A stretch of 64,000 nt of DNA from Kitasatospora xanthocidica (lineage in GTDB: Bacteria > Actinomycetota > Actinomycetes > Streptomycetales > Streptomycetaceae): positions 565,148 to 629,147 of the forward strand of contig NZ_BNBY01000001.1 in NCBI RefSeq assembly GCF_014656195.1, given 5' to 3'. The translations under genes were made by a program, and so were the position numbers. The notes under the pieces are model-generated. The model was not told the origin of the DNA, searched no databases, and saw nothing but the letters and a program-made list of their open reading frames with translations. This document shows, in pieces, positions 10,477-18,606 of the stretch (the first letter of the stretch is position 1; each line of letters starts with the position of its first letter).

Positions 10477-10870
10477 ACGGCGCGGTCCGCGGCTGCTGAT
10501 CGTTCCGGCGGCCGACCGCTGCCTCGGCTGGGCGCTGCGCGCCGCCAACGGGCGGCCGCTCGGCGTGGGCGCGCGGACGTACCGCAGCGAGGACGAACTC
10601 TCGGAAGCGGTGAGAGAGTTGCTGATCGAGCGGGCCGCGCTCCGCTGCTCGATCGGGCAGTCCGAGGGGCGCCAGTGGGTCTGGGCCGCCTACCTGCCGG
10701 TGCGAAGCACCCGGCCGGGGGCGGCCTCCGCCGTTCCGGTCGCCCGCAGCGCCCGCGGCTACCTGCGCCGCGACCAGTGCCAGGCGGGGATCGAGGGGTT
10801 CCTGGCCGGACTGCGGTGGGTGGGGCAGGAGTCGCGCCGGTCCGGGCGCGACGGCCGCCGGCCGCTGTAG
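10466..10870 (+). CDS. Small DUF1508/YegP-like protein B
   Basis: A 134-residue protein overlapping the end of the preceding gene. The segment LGWALRAANGRPLGVGARTY and the later GRQWVWAAYLP repeat the DUF1508-like layout of its neighbour, so the pair looks like a diverged tandem duplication. The C-terminal half is Arg-rich. There is no signal peptide or membrane segment. Function is unknown. Confidence 0.65.
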   Translation: MAAERRGPRLLIVPAADRCLGWALRAANGRPLGVGARTYRSEDELSEAVRELLIERAALRCSIGQSEGRQWVWAAYLPVRSTRPGAASAVPVARSARGYLRRDQCQAGIEGFLAGLRWVGQESRRSGRDGRRPL

Positions 10871-11307
10871 TCCGTCACCGTCGTTGCCGGGCCGTCGCTC
10901 CCGAGCCGTTGTCCCCGGCCGTGATTCGTCGTGCCCCGCGCCGTGGTTCGCCGCCGTAGTGCGGTGGTTCGCCGGCCATGCGTCGTGGACGCTGCTTCGT
11001 TCGTGCGTTTCCGGTGAAGCCGAGGTTTCCGGCAACACCCCGAGCAGCTTCCTGGAGAAGAACGTCGACGCTGTTCGGAGGCCCGGTTCCGACCCGGTCG
11101 CGTCCGCGCTGACCAGTGCCTAAACCTCGCTGAACCGATGAGTCGACAATCCCCGGCCGGGCTCGGCCTCCCTTCCGGCGGAACCCGCCCGGCGGACAGG
11201 ATCTGCACTGCCGGACGGGCCGCAGCGGACGCGGTCACCGGCCCCGGACTCCCGACCGGAGTACGGGTTCACGCGATGGACGTCTCTCCCACCGGAGGAA
11301 GAGAAAC
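10871..11307. other. 437-bp intergenic region upstream of the Pst-like locus
   Basis: No convincing ORF is present. A weak phasing signal at 11109-11140 consists of CTGACC, CTAAACC and CTGAACC at 11- and 10-base spacing. On the minus strand it reads GGTTCAG/GGTTTAG/GGTCAG, loosely like reversed PHO-box units. The Shine-Dalgarno GGAGGAAG at about 11294-11301 serves the next gene. The promoter itself cannot be placed with confidence. Confidence 0.35.
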
Positions 11308-12342
11308 ATGCGTAAGACCGCTGCCAACCTGCTTGCCGCCGCCGCGCTGGCGACCTCGCTCGCCACCGTCTTCGCGGGCACCGCCACCGCCGACCCGGCC
11401 GTCCTGCCGAACTCCCAGGACATCGTGGGCGTCGGCTCGGACACCACCCAGGCCGTGCTGAACCAGCTCTCCGCCGACTACAACGCGACGGTCACCAACC
11501 CGAGCGCCCCCCACCTGTACAGCTGGGACGCGATCCCGGCCGGCACCATCACCACCAAGTCGGGCGCCACCCCGATCACCCGCCCGAACGGCTCCGGCGC
11601 CGGCATCACCGCGCTGAACGCCAACACCAGCGCCACCGTGGACTTCGCCCGCTCCTCGCGCGCCCCGCAGCCGACCGACCCGACCACCGACGACTTCGTC
11701 GCGCTGGCCAAGGACGCCGTCTCCTGGGCCGCCCCGTCCGGCGGCAACGCCCCGGCGAACCTGACCACGCAGAACCTGAAGGACATCTACACCTGCACGG
11801 TCACCAACTGGACCCAGATCAACGCGTCGCTCCCCAACGCCACGATCAAGCCGTTCCTGCCGCAGACCGGCTCCGGCACCCGCTCCTTCTTCCTGACCAC
11901 CATCGGTGGCGGCACCGCCGTCAACCCGGGCGCCTGCGTCACCAGCGGCACCCAGGAGAACCAGGGCAGCGACCCGGCCCTGGCCGACGTCAACGCGCTG
12001 GTCCCCTACTCCGTGGCCCACTACATCGGCCAGGTCTACTTCGGCAAGGGCAGCGGCGCCGACGTCCAGGGCCCGCTGACCATCCGCTCCGTCGACGGCA
12101 CCGCGCCGGTCGACACCGTGAACAAGACGATCAGCTCCGCGTTCGCGGCCACCCCGTACGCCCGCGTGGTCTACAACGTCTTCCGTGACGCCGAGTGGAC
12201 CGCGACCGACGTCCACGGCACCACCCTGCGCGCCATCTTCGGCCGCGGTGGCTGGATCTGCGCCAACGGTGCCACCACCATCAAGAGCTTCGGCTTCCTG
12301 CCGCTGTCCTCCTTCGCCTGCGGCAGCGTCACCCACTCCTGA
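11308..12342 (+). CDS. Secreted phosphate-type periplasmic-binding-protein homologue
   Basis: The protein has 344 residues. A classical signal peptide ends near GTATADPA (Ala-X-Ala at about 26-28) and has no lipobox, so the protein is freely secreted. The mature part has the PBP type-2 layout of PstS-like proteins: DIVGVGSDTTQ at the start, GSGAGITAL, a TTQNLKDIYTCTVTNWTQ hinge segment and PQTGSGTRSFFL, the usual oxyanion-binding GSGTR. It is the first gene of the Pst-like locus but is separated from the next by a strong hairpin. The ligand is inferred to be phosphate or a similar oxyanion, not proven. Confidence 0.8.
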   Translation: MRKTAANLLAAAALATSLATVFAGTATADPAVLPNSQDIVGVGSDTTQAVLNQLSADYNATVTNPSAPHLYSWDAIPAGTITTKSGATPITRPNGSGAGITALNANTSATVDFARSSRAPQPTDPTTDDFVALAKDAVSWAAPSGGNAPANLTTQNLKDIYTCTVTNWTQINASLPNATIKPFLPQTGSGTRSFFLTTIGGGTAVNPGACVTSGTQENQGSDPALADVNALVPYSVAHYIGQVYFGKGSGADVQGPLTIRSVDGTAPVDTVNKTISSAFAATPYARVVYNVFRDAEWTATDVHGTTLRAIFGRGGWICANGATTIKSFGFLPLSSFACGSVTHS

Positions 12343-12357
12343 ACCACCCGCACCACA

Positions 12358-12394
12358 CCGGCGGCCGCGGGGGCCTCGTCCCCGCGGCCGCCGG
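12358..12394. terminator. 15-bp perfect hairpin after the secreted PBP gene
   Basis: The arms at 12358-12372 and 12380-12394 are perfectly complementary, GC-rich, and flank a seven-base loop. The hairpin starts 15 bases after the stop. It is a likely rho-independent-type terminator or transcript stabiliser. Confidence 0.7.
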
Positions 12395-12512
12395 CCCGGT
12401 GGGGCGCCGGAACGGGGGCCCGCGGCGGCGTCAGCCGCGCATGAGCTCCTCCCGAGCTCCGTCGAACCGCACGACCGGCCATCACCCCTCTCCCTCTCCC
12501 AAGGAGTTCGGC

Positions 12513-13109
12513 ATGACCCGCATCAGCGCCCGCCTGGCCTCGACCGGCGCCGCCGTCGTCCTCGCCCTGACCGCCGTGAGCGGTGCGGCCGTCGCGGACA
12601 CCCCCGCCACCGCGCCGGCCGCCGGCCAGGCCGTGATCACCACCGACGTGAACTTCCTGTCGGCCGCCGCGCTCAAGGGCATCGTGGTCATCCCGCTCCA
12701 GCCCGCCAACCCGACCTTCGACCCGAACGCCGGGCTCACCGTGACCCTTCCGGTGAGCGGCGGCGCCGCGAACATCCCGGCCTTCTACGGTGACGTGCAG
12801 TTCGGCGGCGGGCTGCTCTTCCTGAACCTCTCCACGGGCAGGAGCGTGACCTTCAAGCAGTTCGACTTCTCGGTCGCCAACGGCTACTTCACCGCCGTGC
12901 CGAACGGCTCCACCACCCCCGTCCCGCTCCTGGACCCGGCCGGGGACAACGTGATCAACCGCAACGGCCTCACCCAGAACCTGAACTCCTCCAGCTTCCA
13001 GGTGGACGCCGAGGGCGCCACGTACCTCGACGCCAAGCTCGGCACCACCTTCTTCACCGCCGGCCAGCAGGTCGGTTCGCTCGCGCTCTCCTACACCCCG
13101 GCGCACTGA
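12513..13109 (+). CDS. Small secreted protein of unknown function
   Basis: The ATG at 12513 follows CCCAAGGAGTTCGGC. Its 198 residues begin with a clear signal peptide (cleavage near GAAVADTPA). The mature part is beta-rich, without cysteines, and carries Asn/Thr/Ser-rich strands such as GGGLLFLNLSTGRSVTFKQF. I recognise no family. Its position between two binding-protein-like genes, and its export, suggest it is part of the same cell-surface system; this is inference only. Confidence 0.75.
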   Translation: MTRISARLASTGAAVVLALTAVSGAAVADTPATAPAAGQAVITTDVNFLSAAALKGIVVIPLQPANPTFDPNAGLTVTLPVSGGAANIPAFYGDVQFGGGLLFLNLSTGRSVTFKQFDFSVANGYFTAVPNGSTTPVPLLDPAGDNVINRNGLTQNLNSSSFQVDAEGATYLDAKLGTTFFTAGQQVGSLALSYTPAH

Positions 13110-13189
13110 ACCCCGGCGCTGTCCCGCACCCCGGCGCACTGAACCGCGCCGCACCGAAACCGGCGCACTGAACCGCGCCGCACCGAGCC
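13098..13189 (+). repeat. Short direct repeats spanning a stop codon
   Basis: The 15-mer CCGGCGCACTGAACC occurs at 13098-13112, 13131-13145 and 13160-13174. The last two copies extend to an almost identical 27- to 29-base unit. The first copy contains the stop codon of the secreted protein gene, so the gene end appears to have been duplicated downstream. Confidence 0.7.
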
Positions 13190-13195
13190 GTTGAC

Positions 13196-13227
13196 CGGCG
13201 GGCCCGTGCCTCGGCGCGGGCCCGCCG
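13196..13227. terminator. Hairpin downstream of the small secreted protein
   Basis: Eleven-base perfect arms (CGGCGGGCCCG / CGGGCCCGCCG) surround a ten-base loop, placed 86 bases after the stop and before the large ectoprotein gene. Confidence 0.55.
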
Positions 13228-13405
13228 CTTGCGGATTTCCCAACTCCGGTACGGAGTCGCCGCGTTGTGGTCTCGTACATCTGGCCGACCGGATCCCGCC
13301 ATGTCCGGCTGGCCGAATAGTACGCACGGAATGGTCCGTCCCCAGCGCGATCGACGCCCTCGCGCCGCCTCTCCTCGGCGGCCCGCACCTCCCGGAGGCC
13401 CCGCC

Positions 13406-16090
13406 ATGAGAAACCGCGTACCCGACCCGAGAGGCCGAGGGCGGTGGCGTCGCCGACTACCGGCGCTGGCGCTCGTCAAGGCCGTGGTGGCGGCGCTCGC
13501 CGTCGTTCCGATCGGGTTGGGCGCGGTGCCGCAGGCACACGCCGACTCGGCCATGACGGTGAAGGGCCCGAAGGTCTGGATCCCGGCCACCAAGACGTAC
13601 GGTCCCGAGGGCAGCGTGTCGGTCTCCCAGACCGCCAACCTGACCAACCAGGTGCTCCAGGTCTCCTGGAGCGGCTTCACGCCGACCGTCTCGCTGGGCT
13701 CCAAGGCCCCCGTCCAGGTGGCGGTCAAGGAGTCGAACTTCATCCTCTACGCGGTGCGGATCTACCAGTGCCGCGGCACCGACCCGGCGGTGACGGACTG
13801 CTACGGCAGCACCCTCTACGGCGGCGACCCGGCGAAGGGCTTCGAGCAGCCGCCCCGTCCGACGCACCTGGAGACGCCGGAGTGGCCCACCAACCAGGTG
13901 ATCGCCGCGACCGGGCCGGACGGCTCGGGCACCGCCTCGATCGAGGTGTGGAGCGCCAAGGAGAGCGCCACGCTGGGCTGCGACGCGACCCACCCGTGCT
14001 CCCTGGTGGTCGAGCCGAACTACGGCGGCGACCCGCTGGACCTCTTCCAGGTCCAGAACGGCGGGGCCGACTGCGAGTTCCACGACCTGGACGACGATCC
14101 GGACGGCTACACCGCCGCCGACGGGATCATGAAGCCCGGCCCCGCCTTCCAGAACTGGAAGACCGGCAACCGGACCAGCGAGCAGTGCGCCTGGAAGCAC
14201 CGGACCGTGGTCCCGCTCAGCTTCGCCCCCACGGCGGACTCCTGCGCGGCCAGCGACCAGGCCTTCGGCGCGGCCGGACTGGAGCTGGCCAACCGGGCCA
14301 TGCAGCAGTGGCGGGCCGGGCTCTGCCTGGGCAGCTCGCCGATGACCGTCGGCTACGTCCCGGCCGGTGGTGAGCCGCAGGCCCGCGCCGCCTTCCTGGG
14401 CGGCAGCGGCAGCACCGAGGTCGCGCTGACGGCGCGGCCGGACCGCTCCCCGCCCCCGCGTCCGTACGTCTACGCCCCGCTCGCCACGACCGGGATCTCG
14501 GTCGCGTTCGTGGTCGACGACCCGGCGACCGGCCGGCAGATTCGCGACATGAGGCTGAACGCCAGGCTCCTGGCCAAACTGCTGACCCAGTCCTACGCGT
14601 CCCCGGGCTCCACGATCCCCTCCGTGGCCGGCAACCCGACCTGCCTCTTCACCGACCCCGAGTTCCAGCAGCTCAACCCGGAGACCGCGGCCAACGGGAT
14701 CCACTGGCCGAAGAGCTGCGGCGGGATCCTGACGATCTACCCCGGCGTTCCCGGCGGCACCACCGACTTCACCTACCTGGTGACCTCCTGGGTGGCCGCC
14801 GATCCCGACGCGGCCCGCTTCCTCGACGGTGAGCGCGACCCGTGGGGCATGCGCGTCGACAGCTTCTACCTGAAGCCCAAGTTCGCCGGTTACCCCTCTG
14901 AGGCCTTCCAGACCCAGGACTTCACCGGGCCCGACCGGGACGGCACGGCCGTGGACCTCCGGCACTGGAAGCAGTACGAGTGGAACCCCTCCCTCGACGG
15001 CATCGGGCGGGTGGCCCGCAACCTGATGCAGAGCCAGCCCAACTGCCAGGACCCGAACATCGACCCGGTCACCAACGGCCACAAGCCCTGCGCGGTGCAG
15101 GCCGTCGGCCAGCGCGCGATGCTCGCCATCATGGACACCGCCCAGGCCAAGGCGTTCTCGCTGCCCGAGGCCGCGCTGCTCAACCCGGCCGGCTCCTACG
15201 TGTCGCCCTCCACGGCCGGCTTCCAGGCCGCCGTCGCCGACATGCCGACCGACCCCGCCACCGGGGTCCAGCAGCTGCCGTACGGCACGCCCGACACCGC
15301 GTTCTCGCGGGACCAGCGCGCCTACCCGCTGAGCGTCGTCCAGTACGCGATGGTGCCGACCGGCGGGGTGCCCGCCGCGAAGGCCGCCTCGATCGCGCAG
15401 TTCCTCAGGACGGTGACCACCGACGGCCAGACCTACGGCCTCGCGCCGGGCCAGCTCGCCCAGGGCTACCTGGCCCTGAACGGGGCCCAGCGGCAGCAGG
15501 CCCAGGAGGCGGTCCAGCACGTCGCCGCCCAGGACGGCAAGCTGCCCGGCAACCAGACCGCGCCCCCGGCCCCGGGCACCGACCCGGGCACCCCGGAGAG
15601 CGGGAACGGCGGCTCGGCCACCGGCGGCACGACCGGCGGCACCGGCCCGGTGAACACCGCCGGCACCGACACCGGTACCGCCGGCAGCGGCGGCGGCTCG
15701 GCCTCCGGCGGCACCGGCCTCGGCTCCTCCGACGGTTCCTCCGGTGGCTCGTCCGGTGGCTCGTCCGGCGGCCTGTCCGGCACCGGCTCCACCGGCACGG
15801 GTACGGCCGGCGGCGCCGCGGCGCCCGGCACCCCGGCGGCCGGCGGCAAGCCCGGCGCGACCGCGGCCCCCTCCGCCGCTCCCTCCGGCGGCCCGCTCGC
15901 CGCGGCCCCGGTCGGCAGCCCGGTGCCCGACCGGCCCGGCACCGCCCGGCTGCTGCTGCCGATCGCGCTGATCGCGGGCCTGGTGCTGCTGGTCGGCGGA
16001 CCGGCCGCGCTCTTCCTGGGCGGCACCCCGGCCGGCGCGAAGGTGCTGGCCGGAGCCCGCACCCAGTGGTCGCGGCTGCGCCGCAAGTAG
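13406..16090 (+). CDS. Large C-terminally anchored ectoprotein with a binding-protein-like domain
   Basis: The protein has 894 residues. The ATG at 13406 follows CCGGAGG and gives a Tat/Sec-like N-terminus rich in Arg with a hydrophobic core ending at QAHADSA (about 45-51). Residues 52-300 form an apparent beta-sandwich region with several Cys. Residues about 355-710 contain PBP-2-like signatures, for example APLATTGISVAFVVDD, LLAKLLTQSY and YPLSVVQYAMVPTGG, resembling PstS-type proteins. A Gly/Ser/Thr-rich linker (about 720-845) precedes one transmembrane helix (LLLPIALIAGLVLLVGG) and a basic tail ending RLRRK. There is no LPXTG motif, so it is held by the helix itself. Confidence 0.8.
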   Translation: MRNRVPDPRGRGRWRRRLPALALVKAVVAALAVVPIGLGAVPQAHADSAMTVKGPKVWIPATKTYGPEGSVSVSQTANLTNQVLQVSWSGFTPTVSLGSKAPVQVAVKESNFILYAVRIYQCRGTDPAVTDCYGSTLYGGDPAKGFEQPPRPTHLETPEWPTNQVIAATGPDGSGTASIEVWSAKESATLGCDATHPCSLVVEPNYGGDPLDLFQVQNGGADCEFHDLDDDPDGYTAADGIMKPGPAFQNWKTGNRTSEQCAWKHRTVVPLSFAPTADSCAASDQAFGAAGLELANRAMQQWRAGLCLGSSPMTVGYVPAGGEPQARAAFLGGSGSTEVALTARPDRSPPPRPYVYAPLATTGISVAFVVDDPATGRQIRDMRLNARLLAKLLTQSYASPGSTIPSVAGNPTCLFTDPEFQQLNPETAANGIHWPKSCGGILTIYPGVPGGTTDFTYLVTSWVAADPDAARFLDGERDPWGMRVDSFYLKPKFAGYPSEAFQTQDFTGPDRDGTAVDLRHWKQYEWNPSLDGIGRVARNLMQSQPNCQDPNIDPVTNGHKPCAVQAVGQRAMLAIMDTAQAKAFSLPEAALLNPAGSYVSPSTAGFQAAVADMPTDPATGVQQLPYGTPDTAFSRDQRAYPLSVVQYAMVPTGGVPAAKAASIAQFLRTVTTDGQTYGLAPGQLAQGYLALNGAQRQQAQEAVQHVAAQDGKLPGNQTAPPAPGTDPGTPESGNGGSATGGTTGGTGPVNTAGTDTGTAGSGGGSASGGTGLGSSDGSSGGSSGGSSGGLSGTGSTGTGTAGGAAAPGTPAAGGKPGATAAPSAAPSGGPLAAAPVGSPVPDRPGTARLLLPIALIAGLVLLVGGPAALFLGGTPAGAKVLAGARTQWSRLRRK

Positions 16091-16096
16091 CGGAGC

Positions 16097-16135
16097 GCGC
16101 TCGGCGGGGCCGTCCGTTCCGGCCCCGCCGAGCGC
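16097..16135. terminator. 15-bp hairpin inside the Pst-like locus
   Basis: Perfect arms at 16097-16111 and 16121-16135 lie seven bases after the stop of the large ectoprotein gene and about 105 bases before pstC. Part of the right arm (GCCGAGCGCTTCCCTCCC) is repeated immediately after it. It could end, attenuate or protect the upstream transcript, separating binding-protein genes from permease genes. Confidence 0.55.
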
Positions 16136-16239
16136 TTCCCTCCCGCCGAGCGCTTCCCTCCCGCCGAGGCAGCGCCCCGGACCCTCACCGAGCACGCCCG
16201 TTCCCGAGCACGTCCGTTCCCGAGCACGGAGAGCACACC

Positions 16240-17271
16240 ATGACATCGGCCGCTCAGCCCGCGGCACCGTACGCCGGGGCGCCACGCCAACCCGGCCACG
16301 GGCCCGACCAGGACGTCCCGCGCACCGTCACCGCCCCCGCGACCCCGGGTGACCGGGTGTTCCGCGGCGTGCTGCGGCTGGCCGGCCTCTCGGTCTTCGC
16401 GATCATGGGACTGATCGCCTTCTTCCTGATCCTGCGCGGCACCGACGCGCTGCGCACGGTCGGCTGGTCCTTCCTGACCGAGCAGAAGTGGCAGACCGCC
16501 GCCCACAACTTCGGCATCGCCGCCGTGCTGCCCAACGGCCTGCTGATCGCGGTGATCGCGCTGGTCATCGCCGTCCCGGTGGCACTCGGCACCGCGATCT
16601 TCATCTCCGAGTACGCGCCGGTGCGGCTGCGCGCCGCGCTGATCTCGCTCGTCGACCTGATGGCGGCGATCCCCAGCATCGTCTACGGCCTGTGGGGCCT
16701 GTTCTTCCTGCAGCCGCGGATCATCGGCTTCGTCCGCTGGATGGCCAACCACCTGGGCGACACCATCCCCTTCCTCAAGGTGCGCATCGGCGACATCGGC
16801 ACCTCGTACACCTCCTCGACCTTCATCGCCGGCGTGGTGGTCTCCCTGATGATCATCCCGATCGTCACCTCGCTCAGCCGGGAGGTCTTCTCCCAGGCCC
16901 CGCAGGGCGAGCGGGAGGGCGCGTACGCGCTGGGCTCCACCCGCTGGGGGATGGTCCGCGCGGTGGTGCTGCCGTTCGGCAAGGGCGGCGTGATCGGCGC
17001 GGTCATGCTGGGTTTCGGCCGGGCGATGGGCGAGACCATCGCCGTCGCGCTGATCATCTCGCCGAACTTCAAGGCCATCACGCACATCCTGGAGAACGGC
17101 GCCAACTCGATCTCCGCGCTGATCGCGCTGCGCTTCGGCGAGTCGGACGCGCTGTCGCTCTCCGCGCTGATGGCCGCCGGTCTGGTGCTGTTCGCGCTCA
17201 CCCTGCTGGTCAACGTGCTGGCCGGGATCGTCATCAACCGCTCGCGCTCCGGCGCCGCGACGGCGGACTGA
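16240..17271 (+). CDS. pstC: Phosphate-type ABC transporter permease PstC-like
   Basis: This 343-residue protein has six predicted membrane segments and a Pro/Ala-rich cytoplasmic N-terminus of about 40 residues. The features LMAAIPSIVYGLWGLFFL, SLREVFSQ-type coupling (SLSREVFSQAPQGEREGAYALGST) and GFGRAMGETIAVAL are diagnostic for PstC. The start ATG at 16240 follows GGAGAG. It forms the membrane channel with PstA, 67 bases downstream. It is called PstC-like because the cluster is not the classical pstSCAB arrangement. Confidence 0.9.
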   Translation: MTSAAQPAAPYAGAPRQPGHGPDQDVPRTVTAPATPGDRVFRGVLRLAGLSVFAIMGLIAFFLILRGTDALRTVGWSFLTEQKWQTAAHNFGIAAVLPNGLLIAVIALVIAVPVALGTAIFISEYAPVRLRAALISLVDLMAAIPSIVYGLWGLFFLQPRIIGFVRWMANHLGDTIPFLKVRIGDIGTSYTSSTFIAGVVVSLMIIPIVTSLSREVFSQAPQGEREGAYALGSTRWGMVRAVVLPFGKGGVIGAVMLGFGRAMGETIAVALIISPNFKAITHILENGANSISALIALRFGESDALSLSALMAAGLVLFALTLLVNVLAGIVINRSRSGAATAD

Positions 17272-17338
17272 CCGTGACGGACCGTCAGCACGACGACGCC
17301 CGGGCGAGCCGCCGACCGAACCGTGAAGGGACCAACCG

Positions 17339-18568
17339 ATGACCACGCTCGACCTGCCGCCGGTCGCGGCGTCCGGGCCCGCCGGTGCGCCCGCGCCCGC
17401 CGCGGTCGACCCGCCGCGGCCCGAGAAGAGGATCCGGATCGGCGGCGTCACCCGCGACGACGTCCTCACCGTGGCGGGCGCCGCGACCGGCTCGCTCGCG
17501 CTGGACTGGGTGCTGTACGAGCGGGTGCTGCCGTTCAGCGGCGCCTTCGGCTTCCTGATCTGCTGGTACCTGCTCTTCCTGGCCGGCTACTACCTGCTCG
17601 GCCGGCTCCAGTGGAACCCGATGATGGTGCGCGACCGGCTGATCGCCGTGGTCGCCTGGAGCTCCGGGCTGCTGGTGGTCGGGCTGATCGCCGACCAGAT
17701 CGGCTACGTCGGCAGCCGCGGCTGGGAGGCGGCCCAGCACCTCAACTTCTTCACCGAGTCGATGGAGCACACCGGCCCGCTCGACCCGCTCACCTCCGGC
17801 GGCGCCCTCAACGCGATCGTCGGCTCGCTCGAACAGCTGGGTCTGGCCACCCTGTTCGCCGTTCCGCTGGGCATCGCGGCGGCCGTCTTCATGTCCGAGG
17901 TCGGCGGCCGGCTGGCCCGCCCGGTGCGCACCCTGGTCGAGGCGATGACGGCGCTGCCGTCCATCGTGGCCGGCCTGTTCATCCTCGGCGTCGTGATCAT
18001 CACCTTCGGCTTCGAGAAGAGCGGCCTCGCGGCCTCGCTCGCGCTCACCGTGATGATGATGCCGATCGTCACCCGGGCCGCCGAGGTGGTCATCCGGCTG
18101 GTGCCCGGCACGCTGCGCGAGGCCTCGTACGCGCTCGGCGGCAGCCAGTGGCGCACGGTGTGGAACGTGGTGCTGCCCACCGCCCGGCCCGGCCTGGTGA
18201 CCGCGGTGGTGCTCGGCATGGCGCGCGGCGTCGGCGAGACCTCGCCGGTGCTGCTGACCTCCGGCTTCACCTCGCAGTTCAACGGCAGCCCCGTGGACGG
18301 GCACCAGGTCTCGCTGCCGCTGTACATCTGGAACTACGTCAAGCAGCCGTACGACGGGATGATCGCGCGCGGCTTCGCGGCCGGTCTGACCCTGATGGGC
18401 GTGGTCCTGATCCTCTTCGTCACCGCGCGCGTGCTCGGCGGCCGCAGGCCCGGGCAGCTGACCCGGGCGCAGAGGCGCCGGTTCGACCGGGAGGCCCGCC
18501 GGCAGAGGGCGGCCGCCGCCGGCGGAGTGGCCCGCCCGTACGCGCTCCCACCGCGGGCCGAGCGCTGA
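17339..18568 (+). CDS. pstA: Phosphate-type ABC transporter permease PstA-like
   Basis: The protein has 409 residues, longer than typical PstA (about 300) because of an N-terminal extension with two additional hydrophobic segments (about 48-105). The PstA core contains TALPSIVAGLFILG, TRAAEVVIRLVPGTLREASYALG (the EAA-like loop contacting PstB) and ARGVGETSPVLLTSGF. The start ATG 17339 follows GAAGGGA. It is followed after 38 bases by the anchored PstS-like gene. Confidence 0.9.
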   Translation: MTTLDLPPVAASGPAGAPAPAAVDPPRPEKRIRIGGVTRDDVLTVAGAATGSLALDWVLYERVLPFSGAFGFLICWYLLFLAGYYLLGRLQWNPMMVRDRLIAVVAWSSGLLVVGLIADQIGYVGSRGWEAAQHLNFFTESMEHTGPLDPLTSGGALNAIVGSLEQLGLATLFAVPLGIAAAVFMSEVGGRLARPVRTLVEAMTALPSIVAGLFILGVVIITFGFEKSGLAASLALTVMMMPIVTRAAEVVIRLVPGTLREASYALGGSQWRTVWNVVLPTARPGLVTAVVLGMARGVGETSPVLLTSGFTSQFNGSPVDGHQVSLPLYIWNYVKQPYDGMIARGFAAGLTLMGVVLILFVTARVLGGRRPGQLTRAQRRRFDREARRQRAAAAGGVARPYALPPRAER

Positions 18569-18606
18569 TGTCCCGTCCAACCACCCTCCGTACCAGAGGA
18601 GTTCAC

